From: Altererythrobacter sp. ZODW24 | GTDB lineage: Bacteria; Pseudomonadota; Alphaproteobacteria; Sphingomonadales; Sphingomonadaceae | Direction: 5' to 3' | Assembly: GCF_003344885.1 (NCBI RefSeq) | Contig: NZ_CP031155.1 | Span: 948,501 to 1,012,500, forward strand | DNA length: 64,000 nt | Shown: piece after piece, positions 1 through 8,934 of the stretch | How the letters are laid out: every line of letters begins with the position of its first letter | Numbering within the stretch: position 1 is the first letter of the stretch | Translations under genes and position numbers: made by a program | The notes under the pieces: model-generated | The model's input: only the letters and a program-made list of their open reading frames with translations | Database searches by the model: none | Told to the model about the DNA's origin: nothing

Positions 1-1
1 C

Positions 2-712
2 GCCCATGTCGATATTATGACTGTCGGCGGCAATGATTTGACCGATTACGCCAAAGAGCCCGGCCTTGAGGGCGATACGCTGACGTGGCGCGATATTGGC
101 GCAAGCGGCGATGACACGATGCTCCGCACAGTCGCGGATCCCTTCCACGCAGATGGCGGCATGCGGCTGGTCGAGGGCAACCTTGGCCGCGCCTGCTTCA
201 AAACCAGCGCCATCGGACCGGAGCGCTACACAATCGAAGCGCCCTGCCGAGTCTTTTCGACCCAACAGGGCGTTTCCGAAGCCTTCAAAAAGGGCGAACT
301 CGACCGCGATGTGGTGGTTGTCGTCCGTTTCCAAGGGCCCCGCGCTAACGGCATGCCCGAACTTCATGCGCTGACCCCGCCGCTCGGCGTGTTGCAAGAC
401 AAAGGCTATAAGGTCGCACTTGTAACCGATGGCCGGATGTCCGGGGCAAGTGGCAAAGTCCCTGCCGCAATACATTGTTCGCCAGAGGCGCTCGGCGGCG
501 GCCCGCTCGCTCTGCTGCAAGATGGCGACATTGTCCGGCTCTGCGCCAATACGGGCTCGCTCTCGACCACTGCTGACCTTTCATCACGTACACCGGCGTC
601 GGCACCCGATCAGGCAACCGGTGTTGGACGCGAACTCTTCGCAATGTTCCGCGCGCAGGCCGATGAAGCAGAAAGGGGCGGCTCAGCAATGCTCGTCACG
701 GCAGGTTTATGA
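2..712 (+). CDS. edd: 6-phosphogluconate dehydratase, C-terminal part (cut by window edge)
   Basis: Converts 6-phosphogluconate to 2-keto-3-deoxy-6-phosphogluconate (KDPG) in the cytoplasmic Entner-Doudoroff pathway; the enzyme is an Fe-S dehydratase of the IlvD/Edd family. The reading frame is open to the left edge, so only about the last 236 of roughly 600 residues are present and no start is in view. The family signature [20 protein letters not shown] is clear, and the preceding stretch with [12 protein letters not shown] is typical of Edd rather than IlvD. Its stop overlaps the glk start (ATGA at 709-712), so it is the upstream part of an edd-glk-eda operon. Identification is secure; the 5' part, including the first cluster cysteine, lies outside the window. 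Confidence 0.95.
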   Translation, partial: AHVDIMTVGGNDLTDYAKEPGLEGDTLTWRDIGASGDDTMLRTVADPFHADGGMRLVEGNLGRACFKTSAIGPERYTIEAPCRVFSTQQGVSEAFKKGELDRDVVVVVRFQGPRANGMPELHALTPPLGVLQDKGYKVALVTDGRMSGASGKVPAAIHCSPEALGGGPLALLQDGDIVRLCANTGSLSTTADLSSRTPASAPDQATGVGRELFAMFRAQADEAERGGSAMLVTAGL

Positions 713-1686
713 TGGAACTCGTAACAGTAGACATCGGCGGCACACACGCCCGCTTCGCAATCGCCACGATCGCGGATGATGGCGCGATTACTCTGGGTGA
801 GCCTGAGACGCTTCACACCAAAGATCACGCCAGTTTCCAGACCGCTTGGGAAGACTTCAAACAGCGCCAGGGCGGCACACTGCCCGATGCCGTAGCCATC
901 GCGATTGCCGGTCCCGTTGGCGGCGACGTCATTCGCTTCACCAACAATCCGTGGATCATCCGCCCCGCCTTGGTGAAGGAGAAGCTCGGCGTTTCCAGCT
1001 ATACGCTGGTCAATGATTTTGGCGCTGTGGGGCACGCCGTCGCGCGCGCAGATGCGGAGCATTTCATCCATCTGGCTGGGCCCGAACAGCCCCTCACCAA
1101 CGACGGGACCGTCAGCATTCTTGGACCCGGTACGGGCCTTGGCGTCGCTCATCTTTGGCGCGGCCCGACCGGTGATTACCGCGTGCAGGCGACCGAGGGC
1201 GGGCATATCGACTTTGCCCCGCTCGATTCCATCGAAGACGCGATCCTCGCCCGCCTGCGCAAGCGGCACAACCGGGTGTCAATCGAACGCGTGGTCGCTG
1301 GCCCCGCCATTGTCGATATCTTCCAGACGCTCGCCGCCATGGAAGGCCGCGCGACCATGGAGGAAGACGACCGCACAATCTGGACGCGCGGCATGTCAAA
1401 CAAGGACAGTTTGGCAGCAGCGGCTGTCGACCGCTTCTGCCTCTCGCTGGGCAGCGTTGCAGGCGATATCGCGCTGGCACAGGGAGGCTTTGGCGGTGTC
1501 GTGATCGCAGGCGGTCTCGGTTACCGCATTCGCGACAGCCTGCTGTCATCCGGCTTTGCCGAGCGTTTCCGCGCCAAAGGCCGGTTCGAAAACCTTATGT
1601 CCGAAATACCGGTCAAACTCATCATTCATCCGCAGCCGGGCCTGTTCGGCGCCGCTGCAGCCTACGCCAAGGAACACCTCGCATGA
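709..1686 (+). CDS. glk: glucokinase
   Basis: Phosphorylates glucose with ATP to feed the Entner-Doudoroff pathway. The 325-residue product is of normal length for the bacterial Glk family (PF02685). The N-terminal phosphate loop VDIGGTHARFAI, the glucose-site segments FTNNPW and LVNDFGAVGHA, the second phosphate motif LGPGTGLGVA and EGGHIDFAP are all visible. The start at 709 overlaps the edd stop; a second ATG at 712 would shorten it by one residue. The stop overlaps the eda start by four bases. It is translationally coupled in the edd-glk-eda block, as is usual in sphingomonads, which rely on this route for glucose. Confidence 0.96.
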   Translation: MMELVTVDIGGTHARFAIATIADDGAITLGEPETLHTKDHASFQTAWEDFKQRQGGTLPDAVAIAIAGPVGGDVIRFTNNPWIIRPALVKEKLGVSSYTLVNDFGAVGHAVARADAEHFIHLAGPEQPLTNDGTVSILGPGTGLGVAHLWRGPTGDYRVQATEGGHIDFAPLDSIEDAILARLRKRHNRVSIERVVAGPAIVDIFQTLAAMEGRATMEEDDRTIWTRGMSNKDSLAAAAVDRFCLSLGSVAGDIALAQGGFGGVVIAGGLGYRIRDSLLSSGFAERFRAKGRFENLMSEIPVKLIIHPQPGLFGAAAAYAKEHLA

Positions 1687-2297
1687 CCGATATTGCCGCC
1701 ATCATGAAATCCGCGCCGGTAATCCCGGTGCTTGTGGTCGACGATGTCGCTCAGGCCCGCCCATTGGCTGAAGCGCTAGTGAATGGTGGTTTGCGCGTGC
1801 TGGAGGTGACCATGCGGACACCCGCCGCGCTCGAAGTGATCAAAGCCATGTCAGAGATTGAAGGCGCAATCGTTGGCGCGGGCACAGTCACCAATCCGGC
1901 GGAACTGGACCAGGCAATCGCCGCCGGTAGCGAGTTCATAGTCTCGCCCGGCCTAACTGAAAATCTCGGCAAGGCAGCTATTTCGGCTGGCATACCGTTT
2001 CTGCCCGGCACCGCGAATGCAGGCGACATCATGCGCGGGCTCGATTTGGGTCTCACACATTTCAAATTCTTCCCGGCGACAGCGGCTGGCGGTATTCCCG
2101 CGCTGAAGGCGCTCGCGGCACCATTCGGGCAGGTGAAGTTCTGCCCGACCGGCGGCATTTCCGCTGAAACCGCATCCGACTGGCTCGCCATCGAACCCGT
2201 GCTATGCGTAGGCGGAAGTTGGATCGCACCGCGCGGCACATCAGATTATGTCGGTGTTTCAGAAACCGCCAAGAAAGCAGCAGGACTGGCCGTATGA
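1683..2297 (+). CDS. eda: KDPG aldolase (2-dehydro-3-deoxy-phosphogluconate aldolase)
   Basis: Cleaves KDPG to pyruvate and glyceraldehyde-3-phosphate, the last specific step of the Entner-Doudoroff pathway and also the exit of uronate catabolism. The protein has 204 residues, the usual size of this TIM-barrel family. The Schiff-base lysine lies in HFKFFPA, the catalytic glutamate and the phosphate-site arginine in LEVTMRT, and GAGTVTN follows. The ATG at 1683 overlaps the glk stop and the stop overlaps the next ATG, so expression is tightly coupled. It could also serve the uronate locus at 28-36 kb, which ends in KDG and needs this aldolase. Confidence 0.96.
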   Translation: MTDIAAIMKSAPVIPVLVVDDVAQARPLAEALVNGGLRVLEVTMRTPAALEVIKAMSEIEGAIVGAGTVTNPAELDQAIAAGSEFIVSPGLTENLGKAAISAGIPFLPGTANAGDIMRGLDLGLTHFKFFPATAAGGIPALKALAAPFGQVKFCPTGGISAETASDWLAIEPVLCVGGSWIAPRGTSDYVGVSETAKKAAGLAV

Positions 2298-5077
2298 AAA
2301 CCGTCGCCGACCTTACGAAGCGCCTTCAGGAAATGCACCGGCAGACGGCAGAGACGCCGATCTTCAATCCGGTGTTCCAGCTCAGCCTCGAACTCTCGCG
2401 GGAGCTGGAAGGCGGACGTCTGACGCTGCCCGATATGGCCAATATGGTCGCCGAACTCGAATGCGATGCACTCAAGTCGCGGGCGACCCGGCTCCGGCGC
2501 TTGGTTTCCCCGGTCGATACTGGCGAGAATCTCGGCGCTTTGCGCAGTGATCTGCAATCGGCGACCAGTGACTTCGACGCCTTCCGCGCCAAATGGGAGC
2601 GGCCGCAGCTCCACGCTGTATTTACCGCCCACCCTACGTTCCTCATGACTGATGCACAGTCGAAATCCGTTGCTGAGGCTGCATCGCAGACCGGTGATAT
2701 CGACGATTCCGCTTGCGCCGCGCCTGGGCTACGTCAGGCAATCACCTTGGATTACGAACATGGTTGCGCGATGGATGCCATCGCCAATGCTGCCGACGCG
2801 CGTGATATAATTGTTGGTGAAGTTCTGGAGGCTGCCCGTGCGCAATATCCCGATCAGTGGCACGAACTCGCGCCCGTTCCGGTACGTTTCGCGAGCTGGG
2901 TTGGCTATGACATGGACGGGCGGACTGACATCGCCTGGTACACCTCCCTCGCCTTCCGCCTGTCTGAAAAGGCCGCGCGTTTGGCGCGTTACGCCAGCAA
3001 ACTAGATAGCATCGCAGCAGGCCATGCGCTCGTGGCCAAATTGCGCGCTGCCGGAGAGCAGGCCGCAGAGCATTCCGCGACATTCCGCACTGACTTGTCC
3101 GATCCCGGCGACCTGAGCGCTGCCGCCAATGCGCTGACTGCCAGCAATGCTGATAAACTCACTAGCCTGACGCCGGTAATCGAGCAGCTTGAGACAGAGG
3201 CCCGTGATGCGGATGCTGCCACTGCAGTGGCGCTGAAAACACTCACGGCGGCCATGCGCGCCGACGGGCTTGGCTCAGGCTGGATCCACTTCCGCGTTAA
3301 CGCAAAGCAGCTCCACAACGGCATCCGCCGCCGGATTGATGATGATGCGGCGCTCGACCTCGGCAGCCGTGGCGCGATGGCAACCTTGCGCCGGATGTTG
3401 GACGAAGTGCAGCCTTTGCGGACCAACTTCGCTGCATTGGCGATCGAGAGCAGCACGGCCATCCGCCAATTCCTCGCAATGGCGCAGATACTCAAGCACA
3501 TCGATTCTGACGCGCCGATCCGCATGCTGATTGCCGAATGCGAACAACCCGCAACAATCCTCGCGGCGCTCTATTTCGCCAAGCTGTTCGGGATTGAAGA
3601 CAAGGTCGACGTCTCGCCGCTGTTCGAAACCGAAAGCGCGCTCGAGCATGGTGGCCGCTTCCTCGATGCGCTCCTCGCAGAGCCCGCCTACCGTGCCTAT
3701 GCGGAAAAGCGTGGGCGTGTCTGCATCCAGACCGGCTTTTCTGATGCGGGCCGTTTCGTCGGACAGATTCCCGCCAGCCTCGCCATCGAACGCCTGCAAG
3801 GCCGCATGGCAGACGCGATGAAGGCCAACGGGCTGACAGACGTTGCCGCGCTGATCTTCAACACCCACGGCGAGAGCATGGGCCGCGGCGCGCATCCCAG
3901 CAGTTTCGAAGACCGCTTGGAATGGCCACTGTCCCCGTGGACGCGCCGCCGCTTTGTACGCGCCAACATCAGGTTGGAGCCAGAGGTCAGTTTCCAGGGC
4001 GGCGATGGTTACATGTTCTTCTCCACGCCCGAACTGGCGCTCGCGACGCTGTCTCGTATCGTCCAGCTCAAACCCGCTGAAACCGATATCGATGCACCCG
4101 TCGACGAGTTTTACCGCCGAACGGACCTCAGCCTCGACTTCTACCGCGCTATCCGGACGCATCAGCACCGGCATTTGCGGTCCAAGACTTACTCGCGCGC
4201 CGTCACGGCATTCGGCCTTGGCATGCTGAACGGAACCGGCAGCCGCGTTTCGCGCCGCCAATCCGACCTTGCTGCCGACCGCGCTATGACCTTGCGCCAG
4301 ATCCGCGCCATTCCGCATAATTCCGTTCTCCAGCAACTCGGTTATCCCGTGAATATCATCGCCGGTGTTGGCAGCGCCGCGGACGGAAATTACGAAGACA
4401 TCGCCTCGCTGCTGAAAGACTCCCCGCGCGGACGACAGCTGATGCGGCTTATCCGGGCGTCCAATGCGCTGGCGAGTATCAAGACGGTTGCAGCCTATGG
4501 CGAACTGTTCAATTCCGCCTATTGGGCCAGTCGTCCATACCGCGGAACCGAGCGCCATTTGTCCGATGCCTGCGAGGCGCTCGCGGAATATCTGACCAAG
4601 GATGACCGGGCCGGTGTGTTCCGCCGTCTAGCATCACGTCTGCGGGTCGATGCGTTGAAACTGCACCGCTTGTTTGAGCTCCTGCCTGATGAGAAGCCGC
4701 TGGAGGACCGCGAGCATGTGCGCCGCGCAATCGGTGTGCTGCAAGCGCTCCGCCTCGCTCTGTTCCAACACATGTTCCTCCGCGCTGTCGGCATGCCGGC
4801 GTTTAGCCGCGCCAACGATATCAGCCGTGAGGATGTGCTTGAGATGGTCTTCAGCCTGCGCGTCGATGATGCGCTGGCCCAGATGCGACGCGCCTTCCCG
4901 ACCAAATTCCCCGGGGTCGAAGATTTCGCGATGGATACGCCCAGCGATTATCCCGACGGTGACGGCGAGGGATATGCCGCCCTGCACCGCGATTATATCG
5001 ATCCGATTGATCATGCGAACCAGCTCGCCCTGCGGATCAGTGCTGCGATTGCCAATGAGTTTGGTGCTCACGGCTGA
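2294..5077 (+). CDS. divergent phosphoenolpyruvate carboxylase-like protein
   Basis: A 927-residue homologue of PEP carboxylase (PF00311), starting at the ATG overlapping the eda stop. Canonical PEPC blocks are recognisable but altered. TAHPTEA is TAHPTFLM (His kept). LPLFET is SPLFET, so the metal-ligand Glu is kept. SDSGKDAG is SDAGRFVG, so the metal-ligand Asp is kept but the lysine is Arg. HGRGGSVGRGG is HGESMGRGAHP. LRAIP is kept. The usual C-terminal NTG is missing; the protein ends EFGAHG. From recalled E. coli numbering the altered residues include Lys546 and Arg581. Its place at the end of edd-glk-eda suggests a role at the PEP/pyruvate node. Whether it still carboxylates PEP is unclear; another ppc may exist elsewhere in the genome. 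Confidence 0.75.
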   Translation: MKTVADLTKRLQEMHRQTAETPIFNPVFQLSLELSRELEGGRLTLPDMANMVAELECDALKSRATRLRRLVSPVDTGENLGALRSDLQSATSDFDAFRAKWERPQLHAVFTAHPTFLMTDAQSKSVAEAASQTGDIDDSACAAPGLRQAITLDYEHGCAMDAIANAADARDIIVGEVLEAARAQYPDQWHELAPVPVRFASWVGYDMDGRTDIAWYTSLAFRLSEKAARLARYASKLDSIAAGHALVAKLRAAGEQAAEHSATFRTDLSDPGDLSAAANALTASNADKLTSLTPVIEQLETEARDADAATAVALKTLTAAMRADGLGSGWIHFRVNAKQLHNGIRRRIDDDAALDLGSRGAMATLRRMLDEVQPLRTNFAALAIESSTAIRQFLAMAQILKHIDSDAPIRMLIAECEQPATILAALYFAKLFGIEDKVDVSPLFETESALEHGGRFLDALLAEPAYRAYAEKRGRVCIQTGFSDAGRFVGQIPASLAIERLQGRMADAMKANGLTDVAALIFNTHGESMGRGAHPSSFEDRLEWPLSPWTRRRFVRANIRLEPEVSFQGGDGYMFFSTPELALATLSRIVQLKPAETDIDAPVDEFYRRTDLSLDFYRAIRTHQHRHLRSKTYSRAVTAFGLGMLNGTGSRVSRRQSDLAADRAMTLRQIRAIPHNSVLQQLGYPVNIIAGVGSAADGNYEDIASLLKDSPRGRQLMRLIRASNALASIKTVAAYGELFNSAYWASRPYRGTERHLSDACEALAEYLTKDDRAGVFRRLASRLRVDALKLHRLFELLPDEKPLEDREHVRRAIGVLQALRLALFQHMFLRAVGMPAFSRANDISREDVLEMVFSLRVDDALAQMRRAFPTKFPGVEDFAMDTPSDYPDGDGEGYAALHRDYIDPIDHANQLALRISAAIANEFGAHG

Positions 5078-5108
5078 TCTGCGGACCAGACACGCGCGTT
5101 AACTTTTA

Positions 5109-5143
5109 GAATACGGGCGTTTCACAAAGGGACGCCCGTATTC
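5109..5143 (+). terminator. hairpin after the edd-glk-eda operon
   Basis: A perfect 12-bp inverted repeat (GAATACGGGCGT at 5109-5120 and ACGCCCGTATTC at 5132-5143) encloses an 11-nt loop. It lies 32 nt after the PEPC-like stop. Five T residues follow only at 5156-5160, so it is not a textbook intrinsic terminator. It could stop transcription or protect the 3' end of the operon mRNA. Confidence 0.6.
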
Positions 5144-5185
5144 AGCCTCTGGCGCTTTTTGCCGAATCGGCGCATTAATATTGGC

Positions 5186-5920
5186 ATGGACCCGATGATC
5201 AAATGGATAGGCGGCACGACAGCCGCAATTGCCCTGCTTTTTGGCGGTGCAACCGTGGCTGCTCAATTGATGGATGGCGACAAGCCCCCAGCAATCGAGG
5301 CTGCGCCTGTTCTTACGATGGAAGAGGCCATTCCGGCCGATGATGCCAAAACGGATGCTGTCCAGTCCCTTCAGCAACCCGAAATGGTATCGAACCCCGT
5401 CGTGCAAGCGATCCCGGCGTCCACTCCAAAGCCAACCGCTCGCCCAAAGAAAAAGGACGAGCGGTTCGTCATCAAACGGATCCTGCCTATCGACGGCCCG
5501 ATCAAATATGGCGAATGGCATTGGGATGACGAAGGGGTTCCTCCTGGGCCGCTCGTCATGACTGTCGACCTCGACGCCCGCGTTATTTCAGTCTTCCGCG
5601 GCGGTTACGAGATTGGTGCGGCGGCGGTCCTGCTTGGTACCCAGGACCACCCCACACCGCTCGGCACATTTCCGATCATGTCCAAAGAACGGCATAATGT
5701 TTCGGAAAAATACGACAATGCACCGATGCCTTATACGCTTCGCCTGACACGTGATGGCATAGCCGTTCACGGCTCGCAGGTCGAAAACGGATTTGCCAGC
5801 CACGGCTGTGTAGGCGCACCCAACGAGTTCGCTGCCAAGATCTTCGCCATCGCCAAGCGCGGTGACAAAGTGATCATCACTCGCGGCGAGACAATGTCGC
5901 TGGGCGAATCAATCCTATAA
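5186..5920 (+). CDS. L,D-transpeptidase (YkuD domain), membrane-anchored
   Basis: Probably forms or edits peptidoglycan or envelope cross-links in the periplasm. The ATG at 5186 gives 244 residues; a TTG at 5159 is possible but less likely. Residues 1-30 carry a hydrophobic segment (IAALLFGGATVAAQ region) that acts as a signal or anchor. A Pro/Lys-rich linker follows, then the YkuD domain. The active-site pattern VHGSQ-(7)-SHGCVGAP holds the catalytic His and Cys. The Arg that normally follows SHGCV is Gly here. It stands alone: the operon upstream ends in a hairpin and the next gene is convergent. Confidence 0.85.
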   Translation: MDPMIKWIGGTTAAIALLFGGATVAAQLMDGDKPPAIEAAPVLTMEEAIPADDAKTDAVQSLQQPEMVSNPVVQAIPASTPKPTARPKKKDERFVIKRILPIDGPIKYGEWHWDDEGVPPGPLVMTVDLDARVISVFRGGYEIGAAAVLLGTQDHPTPLGTFPIMSKERHNVSEKYDNAPMPYTLRLTRDGIAVHGSQVENGFASHGCVGAPNEFAAKIFAIAKRGDKVIITRGETMSLGESIL

Positions 5921-5935
5921 CTGGTCATTGTCAGA

Positions 5936-6916
5936 CTAGCTTTTGCGCCCTTCCTCGGCGCGGAAGTTCCATAGTCCCCGGCGCGCAGTTGCAACCACGC
6001 CGCCGAGTGATGCGCCTTTGCCGCGCTCCAAAGCATCCATCAGCCGGGCTACACTACCGCCGCGCGGAGTAGTCCCGAAACTTGCGAAAATCCTGGCGAT
6101 TACCCGGAGGCGAATGGCGTAGGGTGCAACCGGTCGATAGATTAGCGTTTCGGCGCTACGCTCCACACAATCCTGCCATTCGGTATCTGCTGCCCAATTG
6201 AGCGCCTCATCAGCATCAGCCATGTGGCGGGCACTGGCAGCAAGCGATCCGGCATCAATCCATTCCGCATCTTGCAGGGCTTTCCTGATCCGTACGCGGT
6301 CAAACCCATCGTCTTGGTTCGACGGATCAGCGGCGGGAGTAACACCGGCCGCCTGACAGATTTCAGCAAGCTCGCTCCGCCGCCAATCGAGCAGCGGCCG
6401 GACGAGCGGCAAATCAGTGTCCAGCACCCTACCAATCGAGCGAATACCGGCGAGGCCAGCGACGCCGCTGCCCCGGTTCATCCGCATCAACACGGTTTCA
6501 GCCTGATCATCGGCATGATGCCCTGTAGCAAGAGCGGAAAGCCCGCGCTCGACCATCCAGCCAGCGAGAGCGTGGTAACGCGCCTTGCGAGCCTCATCCT
6601 GAAGGTTCCCCTCCGCCACTTCGACCGTGAGAATGCGGTGCTCAACGCCGAGTTCAGCACACAAGTCAGCGACCATCTCAGCTTCACCAGCCGCCTCAGA
6701 CCGCAGCCCGTGATCGACGGTGGCTACTTCGATAGCATCAGGGATCGCGCCATGAGCCAGTAACAGTAAGGCCATACTGTCAGGCCCACCCGATACGGCC
6801 AGCCCGAGCTTACCGCCCGCCTTCCAAATCCGCTCCAGATCGGAGCGGAACCGGTTCGTCAGTTCTGGATCAAGCGCCCTATCAATTGCAGCTGACCTTT
6901 GCAGTCTGAGCGGCAT
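5936..6916 (-). CDS. tilS: tRNA(Ile)-lysidine synthase
   Basis: Modifies C34 of the CAU-anticodon tRNA(Ile) to lysidine, using ATP and lysine; essential for AUA decoding. The PP-loop motif SGGPDS near the N-terminus, VDHGLR and GHHADDQAET are diagnostic. The frame is open further upstream (to 7003), but the ATG at 6916 gives 326 residues and overlaps the preceding cpoB-like gene by only 35 bp. The cpoB-tilS order is common in alphaproteobacteria, usually after tol-pal; here tol-pal genes are not in the window. The C-terminal domain is short. Confidence 0.93.
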   Translation of the reverse strand: MPLRLQRSAAIDRALDPELTNRFRSDLERIWKAGGKLGLAVSGGPDSMALLLLAHGAIPDAIEVATVDHGLRSEAAGEAEMVADLCAELGVEHRILTVEVAEGNLQDEARKARYHALAGWMVERGLSALATGHHADDQAETVLMRMNRGSGVAGLAGIRSIGRVLDTDLPLVRPLLDWRRSELAEICQAAGVTPAADPSNQDDGFDRVRIRKALQDAEWIDAGSLAASARHMADADEALNWAADTEWQDCVERSAETLIYRPVAPYAIRLRVIARIFASFGTTPRGGSVARLMDALERGKGASLGGVVATARRGLWNFRAEEGRKS

Positions 6917-7781
6917 AGCGCGACTGCAAGCGGCCCGTCGCGAGCGCCGGATAAGTGTCACCAAATTCAGCGAGCGCAATGCAGGCACGGCCTGTATCTT
7001 CAAGAGCGATCATAGTTTCCGCCAGATAGAGCAGACTGTCACCAGCGCGCGCGCCAGTCTTGTCGGCCTGATAGTTCTGCAGGAACCAAGGCGCCGCATC
7101 GCGGGCCTTACCATCATCGAGATAGGCGCGGCCCAGAAGGTTGCGGCCATACGTCGTACGCCAGTGGCTGGGGTGCCGATCGAGGAAAATCCGCAGCTGC
7201 TGCTGGGCCTCGGGCAAGAATCCGGCGTTCCAGAGACGGTAGCCATAGGAATACTCGTCATCCGCCGCATCGTCTGTCGATGGCTTAGCGATCGCGCTCA
7301 CAGCCGCAATTCGCGCATCGGTCGGGCCACTTTGAGCTGGTGCCGGCGCGGGCGTAGGCGTCGGAGTCGCCGCTGACGGGTTGCCAGCAGCCGGGCTGAT
7401 AGCGGGTTGGAACGTGCCACTAGGCGTTTCCAGAGCCCCAATGCGCGCCGAAAGCATCGCAATACCGTTGGTATTTTCTTCCGTTTGCGAGGTCAGTCGC
7501 TGCATCTGCGATTCCAGGGCATCAAGCCGAACGAGAATATCAGTGACCGCCGTAGTCGACCCAGCGATCGGTGTCTGGGTCGATTGCGAGGAACCAATTT
7601 CGGGCTCAAAAAACCGGCCTGCACCGCCCGGGAACACCTTACGCTGGAGCGCGCGCACCTCGGATTCGAGCTTATCTACCCGCAAAGACGTGTTTTCTTG
7701 GGCAGTGGCTACCGTGGCGGAGCCCAATATTGCCAAAGCTGCCAAACTGGAAAGGCCCGTCCGGCCGATCAGGTTACGCAT
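6882..7781 (-). CDS. cpoB: CpoB/YbgF-like periplasmic TPR protein
   Basis: Periplasmic partner of the Tol-Pal system, which coordinates outer-membrane constriction with septal peptidoglycan synthesis. The ATG at 7781 gives 299 residues with a signal peptide ending around ATVATAQ. A heptad-rich coiled-coil (LRVDKLESEVRALQRKV) follows, then a low-complexity Pro/Ala/Thr linker and a C-terminal set of TPR repeats (DDEYSYGYRLWNAG, then FLDRHPSHW). This N-coil/C-TPR layout is that of YbgF. It overlaps tilS. The name rests on architecture and on the neighbouring tilS; tolB and pal are not nearby. Confidence 0.85.
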   Translation of the reverse strand: MRNLIGRTGLSSLAALAILGSATVATAQENTSLRVDKLESEVRALQRKVFPGGAGRFFEPEIGSSQSTQTPIAGSTTAVTDILVRLDALESQMQRLTSQTEENTNGIAMLSARIGALETPSGTFQPAISPAAGNPSAATPTPTPAPAPAQSGPTDARIAAVSAIAKPSTDDAADDEYSYGYRLWNAGFLPEAQQQLRIFLDRHPSHWRTTYGRNLLGRAYLDDGKARDAAPWFLQNYQADKTGARAGDSLLYLAETMIALEDTGRACIALAEFGDTYPALATGRLQSRYAAQTAKVSCN

Positions 7782-7916
7782 GATATTTCGTGCTCCCATA
7801 TCCGTTAAGTGCGCTGGTTTGGCCGCTTTTGACCGAACCTGCGCTGAATGATTAACCACATTTGCCGAAGGATGCCGCCCTTGTCGAGCGCGCGATCGCA
7901 AGCTTGGGGATAGTGC

Positions 7917-8756
7917 CTAGGTACCAGTGATCGGAGCGGCGGCCTGATCTGTCGTTGCAGATGCGTCCGCTGCCCTCGCCAGCAACGCCTCAGCAGTCAC
8001 CGGAACGTCTCTAATCGTCATCAGCTCATCCGCCAGTTTAGGCTGCGTCCTGCCGCCAATCGAGATTGCGAGCGCGTCTGGACGTCCGGTCCACAATTGC
8101 GGCCCGTCGGCGTCGGTTGGCACCGTGTAACTCTCGTTCATGGCCATCTGCTTTTGCATCAGCTGGCTGCCATTGATGTCATAGAATTTGACCCAGACGC
8201 CTTCTTCCAACGCCGTGAAAACGACCGTGCCACTGGCAGAGGCTGGTGCATTGTCGGTGGTATTGGCATCAGCCGCATCAGTCGTTTCAGCCTGAGCTAC
8301 TTGCTCATCCTGCAGGGCCGGTAAATCGGCGCCCGGTGTGAAATATGGCTTGAAGAACATATATCCGCCGGCAATGAGCAGGACAACGGCGCACATCATT
8401 GCAAAGGCGAGCTTGCCCGATGGGACACGGGCCGGATCCCCCGGCTCGAACGCCGCACCGCCACGGGGGTCTTCTTCCTCGGCAATGCTGAGCTCCTCGC
8501 GCACCAGATCAGCGACTTCGGCTTCATCCAAGCCGACCATACGCGCATAGGTTCTGGAGAAGCCAATCGCATAGGTGCGTCCCGGCAACTTTGCGAATTT
8601 GCCCGCTTCGATCAGCTCAATATGGCGTTCGTTGATCCGCGTTTCGGCAGCGACTTGCTCAACCGAGAGGCTTTGTCCCTCACGCGCCGCACGCAGCCGT
8701 TCGCCAACACCGCCGAGTGGAAGCTGTTCTTCGCGATATTCTTCTTCGTCAGCCAT
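7917..8756 (-). CDS. RodZ-like helix-turn-helix membrane protein
   Basis: A 279-residue bitopic protein with the RodZ/DUF4115 layout: an N-terminal Cro-like HTH (residues about 16-80, LRAAREGQSLSVEQVAAET then RTYAIGFSRTYA), one transmembrane helix (LAFAMMCAVVLLIAGGYMFF), an Ala/Thr/Asp linker and a C-terminal periplasmic beta domain. RodZ links MreB to the elongasome; the periplasmic domain here fits DUF4115. An alternative start lies at 8759. It precedes the cpoB-like gene on the same strand with a gap of about 135 bp, so separate promoters are possible. Confidence 0.82.
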   Translation of the reverse strand: MADEEEYREEQLPLGGVGERLRAAREGQSLSVEQVAAETRINERHIELIEAGKFAKLPGRTYAIGFSRTYARMVGLDEAEVADLVREELSIAEEEDPRGGAAFEPGDPARVPSGKLAFAMMCAVVLLIAGGYMFFKPYFTPGADLPALQDEQVAQAETTDAADANTTDNAPASASGTVVFTALEEGVWVKFYDINGSQLMQKQMAMNESYTVPTDADGPQLWTGRPDALAISIGGRTQPKLADELMTIRDVPVTAEALLARAADASATTDQAAAPITGT

Positions 8757-8934
8757 CATGGCTCCGCACAATATATATGGGAAATGCCCCCGTCGTCGCA
8801 TGACAACGATTCATAGCCCTTCAAGTCAAGCGCTCATCAACTGGTAAAGTTCCGGCTGCGACAAACCGGCCCTGTTGCACGACAAAGCTTTCGCGGCGCT
8901 GACTGACTTGCAGCATAGCGCCCAAAAAGCACGT

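Noticed and set aside
3275..4558. Long open frame (427 codons) on the minus strand inside the PEPC-like gene.
   Set aside because: It is antisense to a well-supported gene, has no recognisable motifs and is typical of GC-rich codon bias.
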